A stretch of DNA of 64,000 nt, taken from Lachnospiraceae bacterium (GTDB taxonomy: Bacteria; Bacillota; Clostridia; Lachnospirales; Lachnospiraceae). The DNA lies in NCBI GenBank assembly GCA_019421365.1, contig JAHZFJ010000018.1, positions 19,659 to 83,658 of the forward strand, written 5' to 3'. Shown here one piece after another: positions 1 through 8,361 of the stretch; the stretch's first letter is position 1, and each line of letters opens with the position of its first letter. The notes beneath the pieces are model-generated. The model worked only from the letters and a program-made list of their open reading frames with translations, was not told the origin of the DNA and did not search any database. The position numbers and the translations under genes are program-made.

Positions 1-248
1 CTTCCCAATGTTATTAGCAACATCTAGGGCTAAATCACTTAACTCTTCTATATAGCAACCAACGCAAATAACAAATCCATTCATGCCATATTTCACTCTG
101 TTTTTTTCAAAGTGAATCATATCATTGATCTGTCGTAAATATGTTTTAACTTCCTCTAAATTTATCTTATACCATGATTCATATGCGTCTTTTTCGTTTG
201 TACTGTACCTAATTGCTCTAACTCGTGCATTACTTCATCTAAAGTCAT
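1..248 (-). pseudogene. DNA alkylation repair enzyme (AlkD/HEAT-type) remnant, internally deleted, runs off the window start
   Basis: On the minus strand an AGGAGG site precedes ATG at 248. The first codons read MTLDEVMHELEQLGTVQTKK, the usual N-terminus of AlkD-like alkylpurine glycosylases of the DUF/HEAT-repeat family. After about 28 codons this frame stops (TAA). An adjacent frame then continues with the family's C-terminal part, including RVKYGMNGFVICVGCYI and SDLALDVANNIGK, up to the window edge. The roughly 150 residues normally lying between are missing and the join is out of frame, so the gene is broken by a deletion. Family assignment rests on recognised N- and C-terminal motifs. 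Confidence 0.7.
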
Positions 249-422
249 AGGTCCTCCTGTCTCAGTCTTTACTATTTAATTCAGCCTTTTACTATTTGTT
301 TTACCCAATAATCTAATTTTAATACTCATACCTATTATAGATGTGTGTAGGTGATTTGCGTCTTGTATTATAGCACGTCAGCTTTTTATATCAACTTCTA
401 TATTAATCAATATAAAATGAAA

Positions 423-470
423 AAGTAAGGACAACCAAGAAATTAATTAATTACTTGATCATCCTTACTT
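423..470 (-). terminator. Rho-independent terminator
   Basis: A 17-bp imperfect stem (AAGTAAGGA... / ...TCCTTACTT) is followed on the minus strand by a T-run. It would end transcripts leaving the Big2 protein gene after they cross the large palindrome. Confidence 0.7.
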
Positions 471-530
471 CTATTATACTATAATTCAAAATTTACACAG
501 CATAGCTTTCTATTAATCACTGGTTCAGGT

Positions 531-781
531 GTCAAAAGCCTCTCGTAAAATTTGCCTTCGTCAATTTGCACATAAAAACTTGGCTAATGTTATGCCGAAC
601 GTAGTTCGATAAGCAACTGTATGAAGTCGTTGGTACTTAGGCTCTGTAATTTAGAGCCTTATGTACCACTACGAACTTCATCCAAGCGAGAGCGCGTTGC
701 TAGTGAACTACGTTTGGTATAACATGCTCATACATAAATTTGTGCAAATTGACGAGACTAAAATAAAAATTGGCTTTTGAC
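531..781. repeat. 251-bp imperfect palindrome (MITE-like or giant hairpin element)
   Basis: The ends GTCAAAAGCC / GGCTTTTGAC are exact inverted repeats. Matching blocks run inward: TCAATTTGCACA/TGTGCAAATTGA-like, ATGTTATGCC/GGTATAACAT, GAACGTAGTTC/GAACTACGTTT, AAGCAAC/GTTGCT, ATGAAG.../...CTTCAT, and GGCTCT(N7)AGAGCC at the centre near 649. It has no coding capacity. It lies just downstream of the Big2 gene stop. No second copy was seen in the window, and no clear target duplication was found. Confidence 0.8.
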
Positions 782-797
782 GCTCTAATCAGTTAAG

Positions 798-2135
798 CTA
801 TTTCACTGTAACTTTGAAAGTTGTAGTCACTCCATTGGCTTTTGCAGTAATTGTAGCCGTACCTGCCTTTTTAGCTGTCACTTTACCAGTTTTCGAAACT
901 GATGCAATTTTAGAATTGCTTGACTTCCAAGTAACTTTTTTACTCTTACCTGATACCGTTGCTTTTAAGGTAAGTGATTTACCTTTCTTTAAAGTAGCTT
1001 TTGTTTTATTTAACTTAATATCAGCTACAGTTATCTTACAAGTTGCTTTTTTGTTTGAACCATCTTTTGTTTTAACAGTAATTGTTGTGGTTCCAACTGC
1101 TTTTGCTGTTATTTTTCCGTTTTTCACAGTTGCAACTTTAGGATTACTGCTGCTCCATACAACTGATTTATCTGTCACTTTTGATGGAGATATTGTTACT
1201 TTTAAGGTAGTACTTGCTTTTGGCTTTAGTGTTAATGAAGTTTTAGATAACTTAACACTTGTTGCTTTTACTGTTTTAGCCTTTACTGTAATTACTGCTG
1301 TCACTTTTATGTTGGTGCCATCATTAGAACGAACCGTAATATTGGCTGTTCCCTTACCAATTGCAGTTACTTTACCATCTGCAGATACCTTAGCAACTTT
1401 CTCGTTATCTGAAGACCATGTCACAGATCGATTACTTGCATTAGATGGTAGGACAGTTGCCGTTAAACTTAGTGTCTTTCCTACTTCTAGGGTTTCTTTT
1501 GTTTTACTCAATCTAATGTCTTGTACTTGTATAATAGATGGAGTTGTGTCAGGATTATCTGTTGATGGCTTATCTGTTTGTGATGGAGTATACACTATAG
1601 TATGCTCTGCTCTATCAACCATAATAGCATCACTATTATGTTGTAAGTCAACCGTCTTTAACTCTTGTAGAACTAATGATGAGTTAAATTTACTTTTTTC
1701 ATCACTTGCTATACTCATATTACCTATGGTAATCTTTCTATCCTCTAGTAAATCCTTGCTATCTACAACATAAATTCTTAGTTCACCTGTTTTTTGGTCA
1801 TAAGTATATCTACACTGATTCGTCGTAAATCCCTTATTCCATTCCATAGTTACATCCTTAATTTTACTTTGATCAAGTTGTAAACAAAGCTCAAAGGATG
1901 TTATGCTTTTGTCATATTCTTTACTAAGTTCTAATGATAATGCAATAGCATTACTTCCACTCTTCTGATTGAGAACTAATGTAGCATTTTCCTTACCTAC
2001 AAGATCCTCGTCTACGTACATATCAGCTTGATTATTAGAAGCCGCATATGCAATCTTATGTGGCACACTAAATCCTATAGCAGTTGACATAATTACTGAC
2101 AATGTTAATACTGTTATAGCTTTTTTCTTAATCAT
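798..2135 (-). CDS. Secreted surface protein: cohesin-like N-domain plus three Big2 (Ig-like) domains
   Basis: 445 residues. A signal peptide covers about residues 1-31. A beta-rich domain follows at about 38-180, containing SFELCLQLDQSKIKD and later GELRIYVVDSKDLLEDRK, in the style of a cohesin or carbohydrate-binding fold. A Thr/Pro/Asp linker spans about 180-200. Three bacterial Ig-like group 2 repeats run from about 201 to 445, each with an xLxxGxxxxLxAT start and a KVTAxxxGTATIT-type end. There is no LPxTG or transmembrane anchor. It lies 78 bp downstream of the M60 peptidase gene on the same strand and is likely cotranscribed. The Big2 domains are secure; the cohesin-like call is inference. 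Confidence 0.8.
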   Translation of the reverse strand: MIKKKAITVLTLSVIMSTAIGFSVPHKIAYAASNNQADMYVDEDLVGKENATLVLNQKSGSNAIALSLELSKEYDKSITSFELCLQLDQSKIKDVTMEWNKGFTTNQCRYTYDQKTGELRIYVVDSKDLLEDRKITIGNMSIASDEKSKFNSSLVLQELKTVDLQHNSDAIMVDRAEHTIVYTPSQTDKPSTDNPDTTPSIIQVQDIRLSKTKETLEVGKTLSLTATVLPSNASNRSVTWSSDNEKVAKVSADGKVTAIGKGTANITVRSNDGTNIKVTAVITVKAKTVKATSVKLSKTSLTLKPKASTTLKVTISPSKVTDKSVVWSSSNPKVATVKNGKITAKAVGTTTITVKTKDGSNKKATCKITVADIKLNKTKATLKKGKSLTLKATVSGKSKKVTWKSSNSKIASVSKTGKVTAKKAGTATITAKANGVTTTFKVTVK

Positions 2136-2213
2136 ACTCTTACTTAGCTCTCCTTCTTTTTATCTTTCAGATAGGTTAAATGGATTTATGCACTTTTTTG
2201 AAATCAACATTTA

Positions 2214-5200
2214 TTATTTGTTAATTGTGATATCTCCAAGTTGTTCTGGTACTTCTACTGATAAAGTATCACTTACAAATCTTTGACCTTCTAATGTTAC
2301 TGCATTATCCACACGATATAATTCAGCCTTTATATTCTTTGGTAATGTTGGTAATTGACCATTTTCATCTGGTTCAATAACGTAAATCCAGGTTCCACTG
2401 CTAACCGCACCAAGCTCTGCATCTACCGGCTCTTCAGCAAAGATATATTGAGATCCCTCAATTACTTCGTCAGTATCCGCATCAATTAATAGAACTACAT
2501 TAAATGCAGGATGTCCGCTATAATCACCAGTAAATACAATTGATCCCGCTGGTATTACAACATTGCTTCCTTCATCAACAACTAGATCCTCTTTTAATTT
2601 ACCAATTCCGTTTTGTAATAACTCAACATTATCATCTGGTTGTCCTATTACATCGAACTCATTAATACTTACTGTATTCTGTCCTTTTGCAATAAGCTTA
2701 ACATAAGACACTTCTTGAATAGCAACACTAGATCCGAGTTCCGAATTTTCTTTTGTAAAGTATACCGTTTCTTCGGAAATCTCACTATTAAATGTTCCTG
2801 TCTTAATTGAAACCCAGTTAGTACCATCATTGCTTACTTGAATTTCATAATTCTTAATGGCATTATCTAAACCTTTTGTATATTTCAATCCGATGATTTG
2901 TGTTACTTCTCCTAAGTTAAGTACTACTTCCGCATTACCGCTTTTTACAGTACCTGTATAGGTATTGGTATAATTGTTATCAATTGTATCAACAATTGCT
3001 TTAATTGGATTCAAACCACAAGCATCGTCTTCCACCGCTGTATCGTTTTCAGATGTCATATTCGTAGTAACACTCCACTTATCCTTATTGATACTTCCAT
3101 CATGCTTAATTTTGATAGGCTCTAAATCAAATTTTTCTGTTGTATTTAAGAATTTATCATATGCAATGATTGAATAATTAGCTACTTTATTATTGAAATT
3201 AACAGTATCTACATACTCTGTTGCCGAAGCATCTACGAAGGCTACTGTTTCACCATTTCGAATAATCTCATAACCTAATAAACTATTCTCTTGCATTCCT
3301 GTAACGCCTAAGTTAATTGTTACTTGTTTTGAGTTAGTTTGATTATTAAGAGTAGCTGTAATTGCAGCACCGCTAGTCACTTTGGCAATATCCTCTGCCT
3401 GACTGCTATTTCTTATTCTATAATCTCTTGCTTCATCTGAGATATATTGAATCTTTCTTGTTTCTTTTTCAAATTGACTCGCATACTCAGTTGTAGTCTC
3501 GTCTGGAACCATACCCCAACTGATAAAGAAATCTAACAGATTCTTCTTAGTAGCTGCAGTCGCTAATCTCATTAGTTTATTATCTGTGTCTTTAGCATCT
3601 TTTAATGTGAATTCTTTACCATCTGCAAATTTAGGAGCAAGGGAATTATTTCTTGCATATGCATCAATTCTTGCAAAGATTAAATTATTAAACTGTTCAT
3701 CATACGTATCATAGGTTTTATAATTGTAACCATTATCATATGCTAAGTGTAACTGCCAATACATAGCTAGATTAGTAAATACATTATCAGATTTACCAAC
3801 TGTTCCAGAGGTTACTTTATTGTAAACTTCATCATAGCTAAATCTTACGGATTCATTTGTTTCTTTCGCTTGGGCTAATATTGAGAAATAATTGTTCGTT
3901 ACTTCTGCAATTGCGTAATCACTTTGGTTAATAATATGTCCAATTTCATGAGCAATACCCCAGCCAAATAATTGTCCACTTTCATATTTACCATTGTTGC
4001 TTACTACTGGCTCTCCCCCCATTAATCCTGGAATACTATCCCATTCAATACCAATGTGCAAACCACCTGCATACATAAATGCTCCTGCAAACATTCTTTG
4101 GTATCTAATGTTTAATCTACTAGATGGCATTTTATTATTTTCGCCATATTTTTTAACGAAAGCTGCATATTCATCAGCATCTGTTGGATATTCTACTAAT
4201 CCTTTGTGTTGATAGAATAAATCTACCAGCTGGTCCATTGCGTTCAAGGATTGATATAAGGTCTCTACTTGTAAATCAATATTACTACTACCTGTCTTAT
4301 CAAGAATACCTTTTAGCACTTGTTCTGCTGCTACAGAGTACATCATCTTATCAAGGACGATATCAGTTACATTAAAGATACAATTCTTATTATCATATTC
4401 ATAATTTGTTGCTTCATTTGCTGTATGTGAACTGTTATGCTTTTCTTCCAGTCCTGCTACATAAGTGGTTAAATCCTCGATATAGGTCTTGATTGCCTTT
4501 TTCTTTTCAGACTCAGATTCCATATTACTAATATTAAGTACTGGAATATCTGTTCCTCCACTTACCCTAACATTCATATTAAGTTGATCATTGTTACCTG
4601 TAAACTCAATATATAAAGCTCCACCATGTTCCACAGCCATCGAACTAATCTTAGGTATAGTAACTTCATTCTTACCAACCTTTAGATTTGAAACAACTTC
4701 TTTTGTCCATGTTCCAGATTCTGCATGGAATTGTGTTGCAATTAATTTTAAATCACTATTTGAACCAGTTGTAGCTCCGTCTCTACCTACGTATACTACT
4801 AACTCTTCACCCTCATGAGCAGTAATTCCTAGCGGTTGCCATGCATTTAATCCACTTTGGAATCCTAGATGTCCATCTTTTGCTTTTGTTACAGTAGTAT
4901 CTACCTTTACTGCACTTCTAAGTGCTTCCTGGTTTAGGATAGCCTTTGCATTTGCTAATTCAACTTCTAATATTCCCTTTTTATAATGTAGCTCCCCACT
5001 AACTGTATCAGGCGTATTCAATCGTGCTTCTAGCTTAAGAATATCATCTAATGTTACCCCTGGTTTTAAGCTAATATGAGTATCATCTTCAAACAAATCA
5101 TAGATATCGGCTTCTAATGAATCATATTCATAGAACTTCATCTCTGCAATTGAGATCATACCGTCTGAATATGCTAGATAATTAGAGAAGTTTATTTGAA

Positions 5201-7331
5201 TTTTATTCGTTGTAATTGGTGCATCTAAATTAAATTCATAATATCTTTTTCCGGCAGAATCAGTTTTATTAGTATGTCTTCCACTGATAATCTGTTCTTC
5301 ACCATTTTCATCCCAGTATCTAACTTTACTGTAGAAATAATCATACGTTTGTTGGCTACTTTCTACGATAATGAATCGGTCCATCTTATAGTAATCATCA
5401 AATTCAACGATTGGCCCGTTTAAGCCTCCACTATATCCACCTGATGTCCATGAGTTAAGAATCCAATCAGTACCATAATCGTTATCAACTACTGCAAAAC
5501 TGCTACTAGCTTTACCACCTGGATAACTAACTGCTTTAATATGTGCTGTTTTCCCAGACTCTTTTGGTACATTAATCAATTTATAATTACTTGTCTTAGC
5601 ATACTCTAATTCAGTTGTAACTCCTACAGATACTGCTGATTTACTACCTACACCAATCTCATTGACACCTTGTAGATATATCTCATAACTAGTGTTTACT
5701 TTTAAATTAGTTAATTGATAACTATTTTTTGTAATTCCAGTAATCTCTGTGTATTTAGCAGAAGAACCTTTTTCTCTATAATATAAATTATAGCTATCCG
5801 TATCCTCCATAGCTTTCCAAGAGATATTAAGTAACTTGTACCCACCAACAACTGAGATATTCTCTGGTGCATCAGGAACTTTTGTTGTTGCTGGAATTAC
5901 TTCAATAGGAGCACTATATCCACTTCTCCAATCACCATTTGTTGATTGAACGCGAACACTGAATTTTGTACCGTTTTGAATCTTATCATTCATGAACTGT
6001 TTTACTGTAATGCTATTAGTTCCAGTACTAATTACTTGTGTACCTTTTTCTGATGTGATTTCAACTTCGTATCCAGTGACATTACTTGCTTTATTCCAAG
6101 TAACTGTGAATTCTTTGTTCCCACCTTTACCAACAACATTTTGTGGTATATCCATACTTGGTGCTGGAATTCTATCTTCCATATTATTCAAGAATTCCAC
6201 TTTCGCTATTTCAGCTAAGTTCTTACTATTAGTCCCCGTTACTTTAATTGATACCTTTTTGATTGCAACTTGCCCATTTAGATTAATTACGATAGAACCA
6301 TCAGATTCTATAGTAGCTGTTGCTGCTGATCTTGTGCTTAAAGTTGCTGCCTTAGCTCCTTTTGCATCATTTTGTTTTGTTGCTTCATTTCCTATGAATG
6401 CCTCATATACGGTATTATTTTCATCTTCCACTGTTACAACCCCATCTGTTATGGCATTGTCTAGATTCGATGGAGGAGCAATTGTAATTCCTTCTGTTTT
6501 CACACCATTTGAATTAATACCAATATCTATTACAACCGGATTACTTTCACTAATCTCTCCTGTTTTCTCTGGCTGTAACTGAACCACTCCTGTATCAGAT
6601 AAAATACTATTGATATCTCCAGTCACTTTACCAGTAGTTTCTATCTTCTCTACATTATCTGCAGTTAATATCGAAACTACTGAACTTTCAATATTCTTTC
6701 CATTCAGATTGTAAGATATATAACTTGCATCTAATATATCTACCTTACCATCTCCGTTCAAATCAAACTCATCTTGTGTGGAATTACCCTCGATAGCATC
6801 CATCAACTTTTCCATATCTTCGTCATTAATATTGCCATCACCATTCACATCACCATACCCAATAACACCTGGTCTCGTGCCATCGTTAAACATCTCATCT
6901 AATTCATGACTATTCTTAATGACTAATTTAGAAACATATTGAGCCTCCACTTTAACCGTCTGCTCAAATTGTTGGTACCCATCACCTGTTATTGTTAGGG
7001 TATATTCCCCCGGTTCAAGGTTCATACTTGTTCCAAATAATTTATTATTGGAACTATCATATTGAAACTCCATATCATAGCTAGTTCCATTCGCATTCTT
7101 TAGAGCACCCTTTATTCCGATATTATCTGAATAGTCAACAGGTAAAACTAAATCTAATTCTACCGATACCCCGCCAGTTTGAGCGTTTGCCTTAACACTC
7201 TTTTGCTGTGTTGTAGTAACAGCATTCATATTGTTCATTGTTACCGTACTAGCAGCAGATGCTAACGGTGCTGTCGTTTGTAATGTCAATGTAGCAACTA
7301 ATGCAGCCGCTACTATTCTCGATTTGTGCAT
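2214..7331 (-). CDS. Large secreted M60-family (enhancin-like) zinc metallopeptidase, multidomain
   Basis: 1705 residues with a signal peptide (about 1-27). Domains in order: a beta-sandwich N-domain; a dockerin/EF-hand-like pair at about 155-213 (DVNGDGNINDEDM and DLNGDGKVDILDA); two fibronectin type III domains (about 395-575); an F5/8 type C (discoidin) domain (about 585-745); a helical region; the M60 core; a second F5/8-type domain (about 1420-1570); and a C-terminal beta domain. The catalytic motif is HEIGH at 1128-1132 with a third ligand candidate Glu1143 (HExxH-N10-E), as in mucin-degrading M60 enzymes. The start is supported by GGAGAAGAGGCGA before ATG. Family members cleave glycosylated mucin-type proteins; the actual substrate here is unknown. 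Confidence 0.85.
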   Translation of the reverse strand: MHKSRIVAAALVATLTLQTTAPLASAASTVTMNNMNAVTTTQQKSVKANAQTGGVSVELDLVLPVDYSDNIGIKGALKNANGTSYDMEFQYDSSNNKLFGTSMNLEPGEYTLTITGDGYQQFEQTVKVEAQYVSKLVIKNSHELDEMFNDGTRPGVIGYGDVNGDGNINDEDMEKLMDAIEGNSTQDEFDLNGDGKVDILDASYISYNLNGKNIESSVVSILTADNVEKIETTGKVTGDINSILSDTGVVQLQPEKTGEISESNPVVIDIGINSNGVKTEGITIAPPSNLDNAITDGVVTVEDENNTVYEAFIGNEATKQNDAKGAKAATLSTRSAATATIESDGSIVINLNGQVAIKKVSIKVTGTNSKNLAEIAKVEFLNNMEDRIPAPSMDIPQNVVGKGGNKEFTVTWNKASNVTGYEVEITSEKGTQVISTGTNSITVKQFMNDKIQNGTKFSVRVQSTNGDWRSGYSAPIEVIPATTKVPDAPENISVVGGYKLLNISWKAMEDTDSYNLYYREKGSSAKYTEITGITKNSYQLTNLKVNTSYEIYLQGVNEIGVGSKSAVSVGVTTELEYAKTSNYKLINVPKESGKTAHIKAVSYPGGKASSSFAVVDNDYGTDWILNSWTSGGYSGGLNGPIVEFDDYYKMDRFIIVESSQQTYDYFYSKVRYWDENGEEQIISGRHTNKTDSAGKRYYEFNLDAPITTNKIQINFSNYLAYSDGMISIAEMKFYEYDSLEADIYDLFEDDTHISLKPGVTLDDILKLEARLNTPDTVSGELHYKKGILEVELANAKAILNQEALRSAVKVDTTVTKAKDGHLGFQSGLNAWQPLGITAHEGEELVVYVGRDGATTGSNSDLKLIATQFHAESGTWTKEVVSNLKVGKNEVTIPKISSMAVEHGGALYIEFTGNNDQLNMNVRVSGGTDIPVLNISNMESESEKKKAIKTYIEDLTTYVAGLEEKHNSSHTANEATNYEYDNKNCIFNVTDIVLDKMMYSVAAEQVLKGILDKTGSSNIDLQVETLYQSLNAMDQLVDLFYQHKGLVEYPTDADEYAAFVKKYGENNKMPSSRLNIRYQRMFAGAFMYAGGLHIGIEWDSIPGLMGGEPVVSNNGKYESGQLFGWGIAHEIGHIINQSDYAIAEVTNNYFSILAQAKETNESVRFSYDEVYNKVTSGTVGKSDNVFTNLAMYWQLHLAYDNGYNYKTYDTYDEQFNNLIFARIDAYARNNSLAPKFADGKEFTLKDAKDTDNKLMRLATAATKKNLLDFFISWGMVPDETTTEYASQFEKETRKIQYISDEARDYRIRNSSQAEDIAKVTSGAAITATLNNQTNSKQVTINLGVTGMQENSLLGYEIIRNGETVAFVDASATEYVDTVNFNNKVANYSIIAYDKFLNTTEKFDLEPIKIKHDGSINKDKWSVTTNMTSENDTAVEDDACGLNPIKAIVDTIDNNYTNTYTGTVKSGNAEVVLNLGEVTQIIGLKYTKGLDNAIKNYEIQVSNDGTNWVSIKTGTFNSEISEETVYFTKENSELGSSVAIQEVSYVKLIAKGQNTVSINEFDVIGQPDDNVELLQNGIGKLKEDLVVDEGSNVVIPAGSIVFTGDYSGHPAFNVVLLIDADTDEVIEGSQYIFAEEPVDAELGAVSSGTWIYVIEPDENGQLPTLPKNIKAELYRVDNAVTLEGQRFVSDTLSVEVPEQLGDITINK

Positions 7332-7751
7332 TCGCCTCTTCTCCTTATCCCTATGATGTAATATGATTTATATTAAAAGCTACTTTTTATTGAATCTTAC
7401 TTTAAAGTTAATTCAATAACTAATAACTAAATTGTCTAATTGTATTAATATTCAATTCCACTAAATTCTTGTTTTTCCTTTTTCTATATCATTGTTTTAG
7501 ATTTTCTCAGGAAATATATTTTACAAATCAACTTTTCATTTTTCAAGTATTTTCTATTACAATTGAAAGAATTATTACGTTTTGTATTGTATTATTTTTA
7601 AACAACTCATTAAATTAAGTAAATACTCACCCCATCTTCATACTTTACATAATATTATATCGAATTATGTCGACTTCTAATTAATAGGACAAGAGAACTA
7701 AAAATACCACTATGCCAAGCTTATAAAGCTCTTCATAGTGGTATCTTTTTC
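7332..7751. other. AT-rich intergenic region upstream of the M60 gene
   Basis: About 420 bp separate the M60 gene start from the end of the cupin gene. It should hold the M60 promoter (minus strand) and carries the cupin terminator near 7708-7746. I see no gene or clear repeat in it. Confidence 0.6.
7708..7746 (-). terminator. Terminator after the cupin gene
   Basis: Stem ATACCACTATG / CATAGTGGTAT, followed by TTTT on the minus strand; on the plus strand it is also followed by a T-rich tract. It immediately follows the cupin stop codon. Confidence 0.75.
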
Positions 7752-8198
7752 CTATTGATATTCTTCTTCCCTATCAGAATCCGCTTTTGTAACATGAATC
7801 GTTCCATGTGGATGATGCGGAGGGGCATAGACAGAAAATAATTTAATTGAGTGGCATCCATCATTAATAAGGTTATGCCATGTATTTACAGGAACAAAGA
7901 TCCCCGTTCCAGGTGCTACTTTACATTGATAGTCAAGATTATCCTTACTTTGGCCCATCATCATCACACCAGAACCAGACTCAATATACAGAAATTGATC
8001 ATTGCTATGATGAATTTCTAATCCGATTTCAGAGTTACATGGTATAGTCATGAGCGTCAGTTGTAGATCTGTTCCTGTCCAACGTGTTGTCCGGAAATTA
8101 TTGTTTTGAATCGTATCTTGACAAATGTCTGTAACGAATGGATCTGGGCCTTGGTCTCTTTGGTTGTTGCTTGAATCGTAATTATTATACGATCTCAT
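7752..8198 (-). CDS. Cupin-domain protein
   Basis: 148 residues. After a polar Asn/Gln-rich head, a single cupin barrel carries GLEIHHSNDQFLYIESGSG (metal-site motif 1; His-His and Glu) and PVNTWHNLINDG (motif 2 His). The sequence PDPFVTDICQDT followed by NFRTTRWTG is typical of a widespread clostridial cupin group annotated as mannose-6-phosphate isomerase-like. The C-terminus APPHHPHGTIHVTKADSD is also typical. The ligand and reaction are unknown. It is a single-gene transcript: good GAGGTGAT site before ATG, terminator directly after, divergent from the LRR protein gene. Confidence 0.8.
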   Translation of the reverse strand: MRSYNNYDSSNNQRDQGPDPFVTDICQDTIQNNNFRTTRWTGTDLQLTLMTIPCNSEIGLEIHHSNDQFLYIESGSGVMMMGQSKDNLDYQCKVAPGTGIFVPVNTWHNLINDGCHSIKLFSVYAPPHHPHGTIHVTKADSDREEEYQ

Positions 8199-8361
8199 AA
8201 TTTAATCACCTCAAATTATCTTATGTTGATATACGTATTAAGTGAGTAATCAATACATCTTCATCGACGTTATTTTGACACATATTGTAAATATACTACT
8301 CTTATTCTTATAAGTAAAGTCCCAAATAAGAGTGCAAATTCAAATCAAAGGAGTGAAAAAA

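Noticed and set aside
814..1773. Long plus-strand open frame of 319 codons
   Set aside because: It lies wholly antisense to the Big2 repeats, is made of low-complexity Val/Leu/Phe sequence mirroring the repeats, and has no ribosome-binding site.
5992..6582. Plus-strand open frame inside the M60 gene
   Set aside because: Antisense shadow of the FN3 region; hydrophobic composition follows from the opposite strand.
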